64,000 nt of DNA from Arthrobacter sp. PAMC 25486 (GCF_000785535.1 NZ_CP007595.1:2006439-2070438), one strand, 5' to 3'; shown: positions 45,063 through 57,020, counted from the stretch's first letter. Notes: generated by a model from the sequence alone, not told the origin. A program made the numbers and translations.

Positions 45063-45470
45063 TCAGGCGGTCATGGCCTGGCGGAGCACGTCCACATCAT
45101 GCGCGTCCAGGAGTACGAGTCCTCGCCTGAGCTGGTAGCCCCAATTGGGTTCCGCGGTGAGGTGGAGCCGGTCCCGCACGCCAGCCAGGCCAACCGGGAT
45201 TGTGGGCAGGTACGCGACGTGGCGGCGGAACGGCTTGAAATCGCCTTCCTCTGCCTGCCAAATTTCATCGTCGGACACTGTCCCGAAGGCGGTGAACTGC
45301 TGGAGCGGCACCTTGTCCCCCATCCGCTCGATGGGCGAATAGTAGATCAAGGTGTCGCCGGCGTGCATGCGCGCCAGACCGACCCTCTGGCCGTGGCCGA
45401 TCTGCGCGATGCCCAGCGCAACCGCCCGCCGGACATGCTCAGCGGAGACCACTCCCAGCCAGGCACTCAT
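45063..45470 (-). CDS. EVE-domain protein
   Basis: A 135-residue EVE (PUA-like) protein. It opens WLGVVSAEHVRRAVALGIAQ, followed by GDTLIYYSPIERMGDKVPLQ and FTAFGTVSDDEIWQ. EVE domains bind modified bases and often accompany stress or restriction-type systems. The longest frame starts 11 codons earlier, directly after the VOC gene stop (TGA-ATG). Translational coupling with that gene is possible either way. Confidence 0.85.
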   Translation of the reverse strand: MSAWLGVVSAEHVRRAVALGIAQIGHGQRVGLARMHAGDTLIYYSPIERMGDKVPLQQFTAFGTVSDDEIWQAEEGDFKPFRRHVAYLPTIPVGLAGVRDRLHLTAEPNWGYQLRRGLVLLDAHDVDVLRQAMTA

Positions 45471-45503
45471 GGGGCGGTCCCCAGCTGCCATGAACTCCAC
45501 CAT

Positions 45504-45872
45504 TCAGGCTTTATCATGAACCGTGATGAGGTAGCCGTCCGGGTCCGCGAAGGTGAAGGTCCGGCCGAACGGCCCGTCAGTCGGCGCCGAGACGATCCGT
45601 GTTCCAGCGACAGCAAGATTGTCGTGAATTGTCTGCACATCCGAGGCACGCAGCCACACGGACATGCCAGCACCGGGCTGTTTCATTGTTGCAAGATCAA
45701 CCCCGGGCAAGGGCTCACGCACGGCAAACGGGATGGTGCCGGTGTCAAAGACGACGGCGTGGGGCGGCGCACCCTTGGCCCGCACGAGCCCAAGCTCCGT
45801 CTCATAGAAACTCGCGGACAGTTCAAGGTCGCGCACCTGCAGGGAAATGAAATCCGGGCCGCTGACAGCCAT
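45504..45872 (-). CDS. VOC-family protein (glyoxalase/bleomycin-resistance fold)
   Basis: A 122-residue single VOC module: FISLQVRDLELSASFYETEL at the start and GRTFTFADPDGYLITVHDKA at the end, with His/Glu-type metal positions partly retained. The substrate is unknown. AGGAGG precedes the ATG of MAVSGPD. It is the first gene of a VOC-EVE operon, divergent from marR and facing two MarR-type operators, so MarR control is likely. Confidence 0.88.
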   Translation of the reverse strand: MAVSGPDFISLQVRDLELSASFYETELGLVRAKGAPPHAVVFDTGTIPFAVREPLPGVDLATMKQPGAGMSVWLRASDVQTIHDNLAVAGTRIVSAPTDGPFGRTFTFADPDGYLITVHDKA

Positions 45873-45890
45873 GTGTTGCCTCCTCTTTAA

Positions 45891-45906
45891 TGTCAAGGTA
45901 TTGACA
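45891..45906. promoter_or_regulatory. MarR-type operator 1, TGTCA-N6-TGACA
   Basis: Perfect inverted pentamers tgtca and tgaca with centre aggtat, 19 bp upstream of the VOC start. It is identical in arms and spacing to operator 2. Confidence 0.75.
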
Positions 45907-45917
45907 TCCTAAATGTA

Positions 45918-45933
45918 TGTCAGAATATTGACA
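45918..45933. promoter_or_regulatory. MarR-type operator 2, TGTCA-N6-TGACA, at marR start
   Basis: Arms tgtca/tgaca with centre gaatat; its last base is the A of the marR ATG. The centres of the two operators are 27 bp apart. Binding would block both divergent promoters. Confidence 0.75.
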
Positions 45934-46394
45934 TGAGTCAAGTAGGTGCCGGAGTAGATCTGGAAACGTCACTGGGATATTTGCTGAAGCAGGCGCACAG
46001 CGCACTGCGGTCCGCCATGGACGGCGCGTTGCGCCCGCTCGGGCTGACCGTGCCGCAGTACGCCTGCCTGGAGTTGCTCGCGCAGCGGCCGGGCCTGTCC
46101 AATTCCGAGCTGGCACGAGGCGCCTTCGTCTCGAGGCAGTCGATGAACGTACTCTTGCAATCGCTCGAGCGGGACGGCCTGGCATCCCGCCCCGAGCAGG
46201 CTGCCACCGGCAGGGCACTTCCTGCCCGGCTCACAGCGCTTGGCCACGAGCGCCTGCTGGCCGCGAGCGCTGTCGCACATGCGGTGGAGAGCAGGATGGG
46301 CAGCGGGCTCTCGTCCCCCGAGCAGGCCCAATTGCGGCAGCTGCTGGGCTCGTGTGTTGCAGCGCTTGCCGAGCCGGCCGCACCACCCCGGTGA
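45933..46394 (+). CDS. MarR-family regulator
   Basis: A 153-residue winged-helix regulator: LGYLLKQAHSALRSAMDGAL, LTVPQYACLELLAQRPGLSNSELARGAFVSRQSMNVLLQSLE (recognition helix in the last part), wing RPEQAATGRALPARLT. It has no cysteine pair typical of OhrR and only one cysteine in the dimer core, so the sensed ligand is unclear. With the start codon inside operator 2 and no Shine-Dalgarno, it is probably leaderless and self-repressed. Confidence 0.92.
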   Translation: MSQVGAGVDLETSLGYLLKQAHSALRSAMDGALRPLGLTVPQYACLELLAQRPGLSNSELARGAFVSRQSMNVLLQSLERDGLASRPEQAATGRALPARLTALGHERLLAASAVAHAVESRMGSGLSSPEQAQLRQLLGSCVAALAEPAAPPR

Positions 46395-46469
46395 CCCCAA
46401 GACCGCCGCAGCCAGCGCACGGATGGTGTGTGCCGACGTCGTGCATTCCAGAAAAGAGTCTTTGCGTTC

Positions 46470-46483
46470 TTGACCCACGTCAA
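46470..46483. promoter_or_regulatory. Crp/Fnr-type site 1, ttgac-ccac-gtcaa
   Basis: A perfect TTGA-N6-TCAA palindrome 62 bp upstream of the HMA gene start. With the next four bases (ggcg) it matches site 2 before the P-type ATPase at 16 of 18 positions. Confidence 0.6.
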
Positions 46484-46545
46484 GGCGGCGGCGCGCGGAA
46501 CGCGATGTAGTGGTGAGACAAGCACAACCCACAGAAAGGCACATC

Positions 46546-46770
46546 ATGCGCACCGCCAAATTTGAGACTGAACCGTTCACCTGCCCGTCGTGCATCACGA
46601 AGATCGAGAGTGTTGTCGGCAAGATGCCCGGCGTCGAGGAAACCAAGGTCATGTTCAACTCCGGCAAGGTCAAGGTGACGTTCGACGACGGACTGGTCAC
46701 CGCCGAGGCGATCGCCAAGGCCATCACGGATCTCGGTTACCCGGTCCTGAAGCACAAGGTCGCGGCATAG
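46546..46770 (+). CDS. heavy-metal-associated (HMA) domain protein, metallochaperone-like
   Basis: A 74-residue ferredoxin-like HMA domain with the metal motif CPSC (FTCPSCITKIESVVGKMPGV) instead of the usual GMxCxxC, and the normal VEETKVMFNSGKVKVTFDD core. It probably delivers a soft or transition metal to the P-type ATPase encoded 1 kb downstream, which lacks its own N-terminal HMA domain. GAAAGG precedes the ATG. It is the first gene of the HMA-crp pair. Confidence 0.9.
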   Translation: MRTAKFETEPFTCPSCITKIESVVGKMPGVEETKVMFNSGKVKVTFDDGLVTAEAIAKAITDLGYPVLKHKVAA

Positions 46771-46814
46771 CCTCCCGGGACACGGCCCGCGGAAATAGCT
46801 GGTTGACTGTGGAC

Positions 46815-47507
46815 ATGGCACAACATTCTGCAGTCCAAGGGCACGCTCCACTGGACGTTCTGGTGGGGCGTGTCCCCATTTTCAGCCAGCTGGCACCGGA
46901 GGAGCTCAAGGACATTGCCGGGCGGGTGAGGCTGCGACACCACCCGCGCAACGAGCAGTTGTACGGTGCCGGGGAGAACAATCCGCACCTGATGATCATC
47001 CACAGCGGGCATGTGAAGATTTTCCGGATCACTGAATCCGGTCACGAGCAGCTCATCAGGGTCCTCGGCGAGGGTGATTTTCTCGGCGACATGAGCTTCA
47101 TCAGCGGCGCCGCCACCGACCACTTCGCCACCACGCTGGAGGTGGCTGAGATTTGCGTGCTGCACCACGACGACCTGCGCGACTACCTGCTGCGCTTCCC
47201 CACCGTGACGTACAAGATGCTGGAAACCCTGAGCAGCCGGCTCGAAAGCACCGAACGCCAGGTGAGCATCCTGGCCGGGGAGGATGCCGAACACCGCATC
47301 GCCGCCTACCTACTGGAACTGTCAGACAAGCACCCCACGGCGAAGTTTGCGCTGCCCATCGCGAAGAAGGATGTGGCATCGTTCCTGGGGCTGACCCCTG
47401 AAACACTCAGCCGCAAGCTGGCCCAATTCGAGTCTGCCGGCTGGCTCCGCCTGCATCCGCGCCGCATCGTGGAACTGCTGGACGTGCCGGCGCTGCACAA
47501 GCTGTAG
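46815..47507 (+). CDS. Crp/Fnr-family transcriptional regulator
   Basis: A 230-residue regulator. The cyclic-nucleotide-binding-like beta roll spans residues ~15-130 (LVGRVPIFSQLAPEEL; GEGDFLGDMSFISGAATDHF). A dimer helix and the HTH follow: IAKKDVASFLGLTPETLSRKLAQFESAGWL. No N-terminal cysteine cluster is present, so it is not an Fe-S FNR; the signal may be haem, NO, metal or redox. ATG 46815 is preferred; GTG 46809 is possible. Its location between two matching TTGACC palindromes suggests that it controls both the HMA and ATPase genes. Confidence 0.93.
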   Translation: MAQHSAVQGHAPLDVLVGRVPIFSQLAPEELKDIAGRVRLRHHPRNEQLYGAGENNPHLMIIHSGHVKIFRITESGHEQLIRVLGEGDFLGDMSFISGAATDHFATTLEVAEICVLHHDDLRDYLLRFPTVTYKMLETLSSRLESTERQVSILAGEDAEHRIAAYLLELSDKHPTAKFALPIAKKDVASFLGLTPETLSRKLAQFESAGWLRLHPRRIVELLDVPALHKL

Positions 47508-47674
47508 GCCGGGACGGGCCACGCGGCGGGGGTTGCCGGCCGAGGACAGTCATGTCCTTTTGGCTAGTCTTGTGATTTCTTGAGTCATGATCGGGAATCA
47601 AGCGGCTCTCAATCAAAGACAGCTGTTTCCTTTTTCAGCTTCCCCAAGAAACCCTGCAAAGCATTCCGCTGGAA

Positions 47675-47688
47675 TTGACCCCGGTCAA
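47675..47688. promoter_or_regulatory. Crp/Fnr-type site 2, ttgacc-cc-ggtcaa
   Basis: A perfect 14-bp palindrome with TTGA-N6-TCAA arms, 76 bp upstream of the P-type ATPase start. The arms and downstream ggcg are shared with site 1. Confidence 0.6.
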
Positions 47689-47764
47689 GGCGCCTTCCGG
47701 CGATGCGGGCAATTCTTGACGTATCGGTGGGAAACCCCCGCCGGCACACAAGCCAAGGAGCATC

Positions 47765-49696
47765 ATGACTGGCAGGACCAAAGCCCGGATCGCCGCCGCG
47801 ACCGGCATCATGCTGATCGCCGCACTGACGTTCCACCTCTTCGCCATGCCGGTGCCCCGCGACGTCCTATTGTTCGTCTCGGCCGTCACCGCCGGCGTCC
47901 CCACAGCCATCCGCGCGTTCCAGGCGCTGCGCCACAAGGCGTTCAGCATCGACCTGCTCGTGACCATCGCCGTCGTCGGCGCCCTCATCATCGGCGAGTT
48001 TGTCGAGGCCGCTGTGGTCTCCTTCCTGTTCATCTTCGGCGCCTGGCTCGAGGCCCGCACGCTGGAGAAGACGCGCCGCTCGCTGCGGGACCTGGTGGAC
48101 ATGGCGCCGCAGGAAGCGCAAGTCATGCGCGACGGCGTGTCCGTCACCATCAGCGTGGACGACGTCGTTACGGGCGACCATGTGGTGGTCCAATCCGGCG
48201 GCCAAATCCCCGTGGACGGCACCATCATCTCCGGCCAAGCCCTGGTCAACGAGGCAACCATTACGGGCGAGCCGGTACCCGCGTCCAAAACGATTGGCAA
48301 CAAGGTCTACGGCGGCACCATCGTGGACAACGGCTTCATCGGCATGACCGCCGAGCAGGTGGGCGACGACACCACCTTCGCGCAGATCATCGAACTCGTT
48401 GAAGAGGCGCAGGAATCCAAGACGAAGGCGCAGCGCTTCCTCGACAGGTTCGCACAAATTTACACGCCGGCCATTGTGGTGCTGGCCGTCATTGTGCTGA
48501 TCTTCAGCCGCAATGTGGAGTTCGCGCTGACGTTCCTGGTCATCGCCTGCCCCGGGGCCTTGGTCATCTCCACCCCGGTTTCCATGGTTGCGGGCCTCGG
48601 CAACGGCGCCCGCCACGGCGTCTTGGTCAAGGGCGGCGACGCTCTGGAGCGCTTCTCCAAGATCGACGCCATGGTCTTCGACAAGACGGGTACCCTCACC
48701 GTGGGCCGTCCCGAGATCACCGAGATTTTCCCGCTTGGAATGAACGACGCCGACACCGTCCTGTTGCTTGCGGCCCACCTTGAGCTTGCTTCCGAACACC
48801 CGCTCGGAAAGACGATTGTGGATGAGGCCCGCAGGCGCGGACTCGACGTCACGATCCAGCCCACCGAGGTTGAGGTCATCAAGGGCGGAGGCATCCGTGG
48901 CAAGGTTGACGGGCACACCGTGGCCGTTGGCTCACGCCGGGTGCTCGCCAGCATGGGCGTTGATCTGCCTGCTTCAGCCGCCGACCATGCGGTGCTGCGG
49001 GAGCAGGGCGGCAACACCGCAGTCTTTGCAGTGCTCGATGGCGAACTGGCCGCAGTCATTTCCATCGCCGACAAGATCCGCCCGGAGGCCAAGGACGCCA
49101 TTGCGGCCATGCGCCGCAGCGGTGTGAAGAAGTTCTTCATGCTCACAGGCGACAACCGCCACACGGCGGCACTGGTCGCGGCCGAGCTGGACATCGACGA
49201 GGTCCGCGCCGAGCTGCTGCCAGCCGACAAGGTCCGCATTGTCCAGGAGATCAAGGACGCCGGACACAGCGTTGCCATGGTGGGCGACGGCATCAACGAC
49301 GCGCCAGCCATTGCCACGGCCGACGTTGGCCTGGCCATGGGCGCCGGCACGGACGTCTCCATCCAGACGGCGGACGTGATCCTCATGGGCAACCGCTTTG
49401 ACCAGCTTGTGCACGCGTTCTCGCTGTCCAAGGCGACCGTACGGAACATGAAGCAAAACACCGCGATCGCACTTGGCACGGTGGTACTTCTTCTGACCGG
49501 AGTGCTGCTGCAGAAGGTGTTCATGGCAACGGGCATGCTGGTGCACGAGGTCAGCGTGCTGGTGGTCATCATCAACGCCGTCCGCCTGGTCCGGTTCAGG
49601 GACAAGCGGGCAGCGGTGCCAACGGCAACAGCTGAACTGCCGCCGTTGGATGAGCAAGACGACTTCCGCAAGGACGAGCTGGCTGCAAGGAACTAG
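47765..49696 (+). CDS. heavy-metal P-type ATPase with CPG transmembrane motif
   Basis: A 643-residue P1B-type ATPase. It has no N-terminal HMA domain; the separate HMA protein upstream may substitute. Actuator motif ATITGEPVP, phosphorylation site DKTGTLT (Asp306), nucleotide domain with SEHPLGKTI, hinge MVGDGINDAPA. The ion-channel motif in the sixth-helix region reads ACPGALVIS (Cys262-Pro263-Gly264) rather than CPC, CPH or SPC, so metal specificity cannot be read from known classes. It exports or detoxifies a metal across the membrane. CAAGGAG precedes the ATG. Confidence 0.93.
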   Translation: MTGRTKARIAAATGIMLIAALTFHLFAMPVPRDVLLFVSAVTAGVPTAIRAFQALRHKAFSIDLLVTIAVVGALIIGEFVEAAVVSFLFIFGAWLEARTLEKTRRSLRDLVDMAPQEAQVMRDGVSVTISVDDVVTGDHVVVQSGGQIPVDGTIISGQALVNEATITGEPVPASKTIGNKVYGGTIVDNGFIGMTAEQVGDDTTFAQIIELVEEAQESKTKAQRFLDRFAQIYTPAIVVLAVIVLIFSRNVEFALTFLVIACPGALVISTPVSMVAGLGNGARHGVLVKGGDALERFSKIDAMVFDKTGTLTVGRPEITEIFPLGMNDADTVLLLAAHLELASEHPLGKTIVDEARRRGLDVTIQPTEVEVIKGGGIRGKVDGHTVAVGSRRVLASMGVDLPASAADHAVLREQGGNTAVFAVLDGELAAVISIADKIRPEAKDAIAAMRRSGVKKFFMLTGDNRHTAALVAAELDIDEVRAELLPADKVRIVQEIKDAGHSVAMVGDGINDAPAIATADVGLAMGAGTDVSIQTADVILMGNRFDQLVHAFSLSKATVRNMKQNTAIALGTVVLLLTGVLLQKVFMATGMLVHEVSVLVVIINAVRLVRFRDKRAAVPTATAELPPLDEQDDFRKDELAARN

Positions 49697-49761
49697 CGGA
49701 GCTCCGCAAGCTCGCATCCGTCCCTCGCCAAGACCCCGTGTGGCAGCTCTCGCCGCTGGCT

Positions 49762-49783
49762 GCGGCAGGATCAATCCTGCCGC
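49762..49783. terminator. bidirectional terminator hairpin
   Basis: Perfect 10-bp arms gcggcaggat / atcctgccgc separated by 2 bp stand between the converging ATPase and lipoprotein genes. Confidence 0.7.
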
Positions 49784-49806
49784 TCCCAGACGCACGTGGC
49801 GAACCA

Positions 49807-50248
49807 TTAGCTTCCTCGTGCTGCGTCGATCTTGTCCTTGATGTCAGTGAATTTGACGGTGCCATTGCCAAACTCGAAGACGACCGTGGCGGTAGCCAAG
49901 GTAGTGTCATCCAACATTTTCTGGGCTATGCCGCACGCAGTGATGGCACCCAGGTTGTCGCCGTCGTTCTCAAGCGCAGTTTCCACGTACAGGACGTCAC
50001 CGTCCCACCTGGCTTCTCCTTGGAGTGCCGCACCCATGAGCATGGCCACGCCGCTCCGGCTTGTTTCACCATCCTGGGATTTCTTCGCCGAATTATCTTG
50101 GGGCTTCTTCTCGGGCGCCGCTTCCTGGGCAGCATCGCCCGCACCCGTTTTGTCCTCAGCTGCCGGGTTGCTTGAGCACCCGGCCGCCCCCAACAGCAGC
50201 GATGCGGAAAATACAGCCGCGAAGATTCTTCCTGGAAAGCTTTTTCAT
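49807..50248 (-). CDS. lipoprotein, paralogue of the upstream one, signal peptide frameshifted
   Basis: The mature part (lipobox LGAAGC, then ~125 residues) is intact, but the natural ATG at 50248 (preceded by GGAGAAG) is one base out of frame with it. Removing one A from the five-A run after ATG, or one A at GAAGAATC, gives a normal signal sequence ending FAAVFSASLLLGAAGC. The mature domain shares GxALxxEARWxGxxLxV and a late F.NGTV-type segment with the neighbour encoded 5 bp upstream. No known domain was recognised. It is either a very recent pseudogene or an indel in the assembly. Confidence 0.65.
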
Positions 50249-50253
50249 GTTGT

Positions 50254-50673
50254 TTACTTCTCCAAAATATCGATGCAGGCCACGGTGCCGTCCGTGAATT
50301 CCATGACCGCTGTTTGGGAGTCTTCCAGCAGCTGGTCCGTCACCATGCAGTTGGTGAAGGCCCGGATGCCGTTCACGTCTTGGTCCTCGGCCAGTTTCAC
50401 ATGCAAGGTCTCCCCCTCCCAGCGGGCTTCCGCGCTCAGTGCGGAGCCTATCGCCATGGCCATGGTGTCCTTGTCGATGTCGCCGCTTCCGGCGTCCTTG
50501 CCGGATTCGTCGGACATTTGCTGTTCCGCACTGGCCGGATCCTTGCTTTCCTGGCCCGCCGGCGCAACGCTGCCGGGTGCCGGATCCGGGCCGCCGCCGC
50601 AAGCTGTGGCGCCCACGGCAAGCATGGCGGCGAAAGCCACGGCCGTCATCGACTGCATCAATTGCTTCATCAT
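50254..50673 (-). CDS. small lipoprotein, function unknown
   Basis: About 139 residues with signal peptide MTAVAFAAMLAVGATAC (lipobox VGATAC), a polar linker rich in Pro, Ala and Glu, and a C-terminal domain SALSAEARWEGETLHVKLAE with cysteines in FTNCMVTDQLLED and TVACIDILEK. This looks like a small secreted beta-rich domain. The start is MMKQLMQS or the next Met. The second lipoprotein begins 5 bp after its stop, so the two form a tandem duplicate operon. Role unknown. Confidence 0.7.
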   Translation of the reverse strand: MMKQLMQSMTAVAFAAMLAVGATACGGGPDPAPGSVAPAGQESKDPASAEQQMSDESGKDAGSGDIDKDTMAMAIGSALSAEARWEGETLHVKLAEDQDVNGIRAFTNCMVTDQLLEDSQTAVMEFTDGTVACIDILEK

Positions 50674-50796
50674 TCCCCCACAAGACCCGTTGGCGGCGGA
50701 ACCAATGCCCCGCAAGGCAACAGCCTAGGAACCTCAATGAAAGTTTTCTTAAATCCCGCTCCATCAGCCGGACGCAGACCACTCATCGGGAGAAGT

Positions 50797-51477
50797 TCAG
50801 GCTACTCCGGCTTCCCTGTAGAAACCCTCAACATGGGCCGTGACGAGCGCTGAGGCGAGGGGTCCGTCGTCGTTCTTGACCGCTGCAAGAATGGCGCGAT
50901 GCTCTGCACGCAGGCGCTGCACTGTTGCGTCCCAATCCGGAAGGTTGCCGGTGAGCCTGCTGCCGTAGTCCTTGATGGCCTCGCGCAACGAGCCCAGGAT
51001 GGCGCTGATGACGACGTTTCCGGCTGCCTGCGCCACGGCAAGGTGGAAGCGGACGTCGAGGTCCAGGAACTCCTCCACGTCAGTGGTGTCATCCATCCGG
51101 TCCAGCAGCGACGCAGCCTCGCAGAGGGCAGGGGAATCGGAGCGGGCCTCAGACGCTGCCCAGGATTCCAGCAGGACGCGGGTCCGCACAATGTCGGCAA
51201 CGGGGAGATGGGAGGTGGCCACATGCAATCGCAGCGCCATCCCCAAGGCCAGGGCCGGATCGGCGATGGCCACGGTGCCGGCGTCGGGCCCGGAACCCAC
51301 ACCCACCCGGACCACACCCATGACCTCAAGGATCCTGATGGCTTCCCGGACGGACGTGCGCGAGACCGCCAATTTTTCGGCCAGGGCCCGCTCGGGCGGC
51401 AGCCGGTCTCCCAGCTTCAGGCTGCCGGCTGCGAGCTGGCTCTCGATCCAATTCAGGACAACTTGGTGGGTGCGCAT
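50797..51477 (-). CDS. GntR/FadR-family regulator, LldR-like
   Basis: A 226-residue FadR-subfamily regulator: winged HTH GDRLPPERALAEKLAVSRTSVREAIRILEVMGVV and an all-helical FCD domain with metal/ligand histidines (LDLDVRFHLAVAQAAGN; RAEHRAILAAV; TAHVEGFYREAG). Divergence from an FMN-dependent lactate dehydrogenase gene makes it a probable lactate-responsive repressor. Confidence 0.9.
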   Translation of the reverse strand: MRTHQVVLNWIESQLAAGSLKLGDRLPPERALAEKLAVSRTSVREAIRILEVMGVVRVGVGSGPDAGTVAIADPALALGMALRLHVATSHLPVADIVRTRVLLESWAASEARSDSPALCEAASLLDRMDDTTDVEEFLDLDVRFHLAVAQAAGNVVISAILGSLREAIKDYGSRLTGNLPDWDATVQRLRAEHRAILAAVKNDDGPLASALVTAHVEGFYREAGVA

Positions 51478-51496
51478 GAATTCATCCTACTTTGTG

Positions 51497-51507
51497 TGGT
51501 TGGACCT
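51497..51507. promoter_or_regulatory. candidate FadR/LldR operator, tggt-tgg-acct
   Basis: It matches the FadR-subfamily pattern TGGT-N3-ACCA at 10 of 11 positions and lies 20 bp upstream of the regulator start within the shared divergent promoter region. Confidence 0.5.
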
Positions 51508-51565
51508 TAGTCGTTAGGGTGGAAAGCCAGAGCGGACAACCCCTCTTCCCCAGCCTGGAGGCGCC

Positions 51566-52855
51566 ATGACACACACCATCGAACCCGGCATGCCTGAAGC
51601 GGTCGCACTCCCCGCTGCCGCGACACCGTCCGCGCTCAAGCGCCGAATCCCAAAATACTCGGAAATCGCGCCGCTGATGCAGTTCAAGAAACCCGAGTTC
51701 AGCCGGGCATCCAAGCTGCGCCGCGCCAGCACCATCTGGGACTTGCGGGACATGGCCAAGCGCCGCACCCCAAAAGCCCCGTTCGACTACACGGACGGCG
51801 CCGCCGAGGCGGAAATAACGCTCCGCCGGGCACGCCAGGCGTTTCTGGACATTGAATTCCGGCCCGGCGTGCTGCGCGATGTCTCCAGCATTGATCTGGG
51901 CACCGAGATTCTGGGCAGGCATTCAACCATGCCTGTGGGCATTGCCCCCACTGGATTCACCCGCATGATGCAGTCTGAAGGCGAGTACGCAGGCTCCCAG
52001 GCAGCGGAAGCCGCGGGCATCCCGTACACGCTCTCCACCATGGGCACCGCCTCCATCGAAGACGTCGCCGCGGCGGCCCCGGACGGACGGAACTGGTTCC
52101 AGCTGTACCTGTGGAAGGACCGGGACCGCTCCCTCGAGCTGATCGAACGTGCTGCCCAAGCCGGCTACGACACGCTCATGGTCACCGTGGACACCGCCGT
52201 TGGTGGCGCCCGGTTGCGGGATGTGCGCAATGGCATGACCATCCCGCCGTCGCTGACCTTGAAAACTGTGTTGGATGCTTCCTACCGTCCGGCCTGGTGG
52301 TTCAACTTCCTGACGCATGAGCCGCTGGCTTTTGCCTCGCTGTCCCGACATTCGGGCACGGCTGAATCCCTGATCAATTCGATGTTTGATCCGACCCTGA
52401 CGTACGCGGATCTGGATTGGCTGCGGAACACCTGGAAGGGCAAGCTGGTGGTCAAGGGCATCCAGACGGTCGACGACGCCCGGAAGTCAGTTGCCCACGG
52501 CGCCGATGGTGTGGTGCTGTCAAACCATGGCGGCCGCCAGCTGGACCGGGCACCCATCCCGTTCCATCTGCTGCCGGAGGTCGCTGCCGCGTTGAAGACA
52601 AGTGGCAACAACCCGGCCATCATCCTGGACACGGGCATCATGGCCGGGGCGGACATCATCGCGGCACTGGCCCTCGGCGCGGACTTCACCCTGATTGGCC
52701 GCGCCTACCTGTACGGGCTCATGGCCGGTGGACGTGCCGGAGTGGACCGCGCCCTGGCGATCCTGGAGACTGACATGAGGCGCACCATGGCCCTGCTCGG
52801 GGTCAGCTCCATTGCGGAACTGACGCCGGAGCATGTGCGGATCCTGCAGGGCTAG
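51566..52855 (+). CDS. lldD: FMN-dependent L-lactate dehydrogenase / alpha-hydroxy acid oxidase
   Basis: A 429-residue FMN TIM-barrel enzyme. It shows [67 protein letters not shown], the catalytic His region [13 protein letters not shown], and [14 protein letters not shown]. It oxidises L-lactate to pyruvate, normally linked to the respiratory chain. An N-terminal extension of ~50 residues before the FMN domain is longer than in Escherichia coli LldD (396 residues). CTGGAGG precedes the ATG. Confidence 0.92.
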   Translation: MTHTIEPGMPEAVALPAAATPSALKRRIPKYSEIAPLMQFKKPEFSRASKLRRASTIWDLRDMAKRRTPKAPFDYTDGAAEAEITLRRARQAFLDIEFRPGVLRDVSSIDLGTEILGRHSTMPVGIAPTGFTRMMQSEGEYAGSQAAEAAGIPYTLSTMGTASIEDVAAAAPDGRNWFQLYLWKDRDRSLELIERAAQAGYDTLMVTVDTAVGGARLRDVRNGMTIPPSLTLKTVLDASYRPAWWFNFLTHEPLAFASLSRHSGTAESLINSMFDPTLTYADLDWLRNTWKGKLVVKGIQTVDDARKSVAHGADGVVLSNHGGRQLDRAPIPFHLLPEVAAALKTSGNNPAIILDTGIMAGADIIAALALGADFTLIGRAYLYGLMAGGRAGVDRALAILETDMRRTMALLGVSSIAELTPEHVRILQG

Positions 52856-52864
52856 CGGCGATTG

Positions 52865-52909
52865 CTGGTCGAGCTGGTCCAGCTGGTCGAGCTGGTCGAG
52901 CTGGTCCAA
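52865..52909. repeat. five 9-bp tandem repeats, ctggtc(g/c)ag
   Basis: Five consecutive units, ctggtcgag or ctggtccag/ctggtccaa, start 10 bp after the lldD stop and run into aaggatttcgacaggccc. The block lies between converging genes. Confidence 0.85.
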
Positions 52910-52957
52910 GGATTTCGACAGGCCCAAGCCGCGGCGCCCAATCAGCGCACGCCCAAC

Positions 52958-56554
<3,597 letters not shown>

Positions 56555-56682
56555 TTTTGGCCGTCTTGCCTGCCACCGGCAGCCTGCCTGGGTGGCCGCA
56601 AAGGTGCAGCAACAACGAGGGGCAATGGCCGCCGTCGAACTTCAGGACCGGCATGTCAGTGCCCAAATGTATCGTGGTGACC

Positions 56683-57009
56683 ATGATTGAAGAGCTGCGG
56701 AATACCGATACCGGCGCTTACCGCATCCGCACGGGCGCCGGCAGCTACTACCTGCTGGATCTTGACGCCCGGACGCTGACCCGGCTCAGAGCGGCAGTTG
56801 AGATGGCACCGGATTTTGCGGGCATGGAGCCTGCAGAGCTGCGCCGCGACGGTGAGCAATTGGACTTGCACAGCGTGTTCGCTTGCCGGGTGGGCGAGCG
56901 TGCGGTGTTTGCCCTCCAGCTTCGCGACGACCCGTCGGTGGTGACGTTGCGGGTCACCTCGCAGGTTCAGGAGATCATGGCCCTGTCCGGTCCTCCGGAG
57001 GGGACATGA
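56683..57009 (+). CDS. small conserved hypothetical protein
   Basis: A 108-residue soluble protein, not recognised. It has the look of a compact beta-rich domain (GAYRIRTGAGSYYLLDLDARTLTRL, then AVFALQLRDDPSVVTLRVTSQVQEI). ATG 56683 (MIEELRN) or the GTG codons just before it are plausible starts; the longer frame overlaps the helicase start. Divergent from the helicase gene. Confidence 0.5.
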   Translation: MIEELRNTDTGAYRIRTGAGSYYLLDLDARTLTRLRAAVEMAPDFAGMEPAELRRDGEQLDLHSVFACRVGERAVFALQLRDDPSVVTLRVTSQVQEIMALSGPPEGT

Positions 57010-57020
57010 CGCCCAAATGC

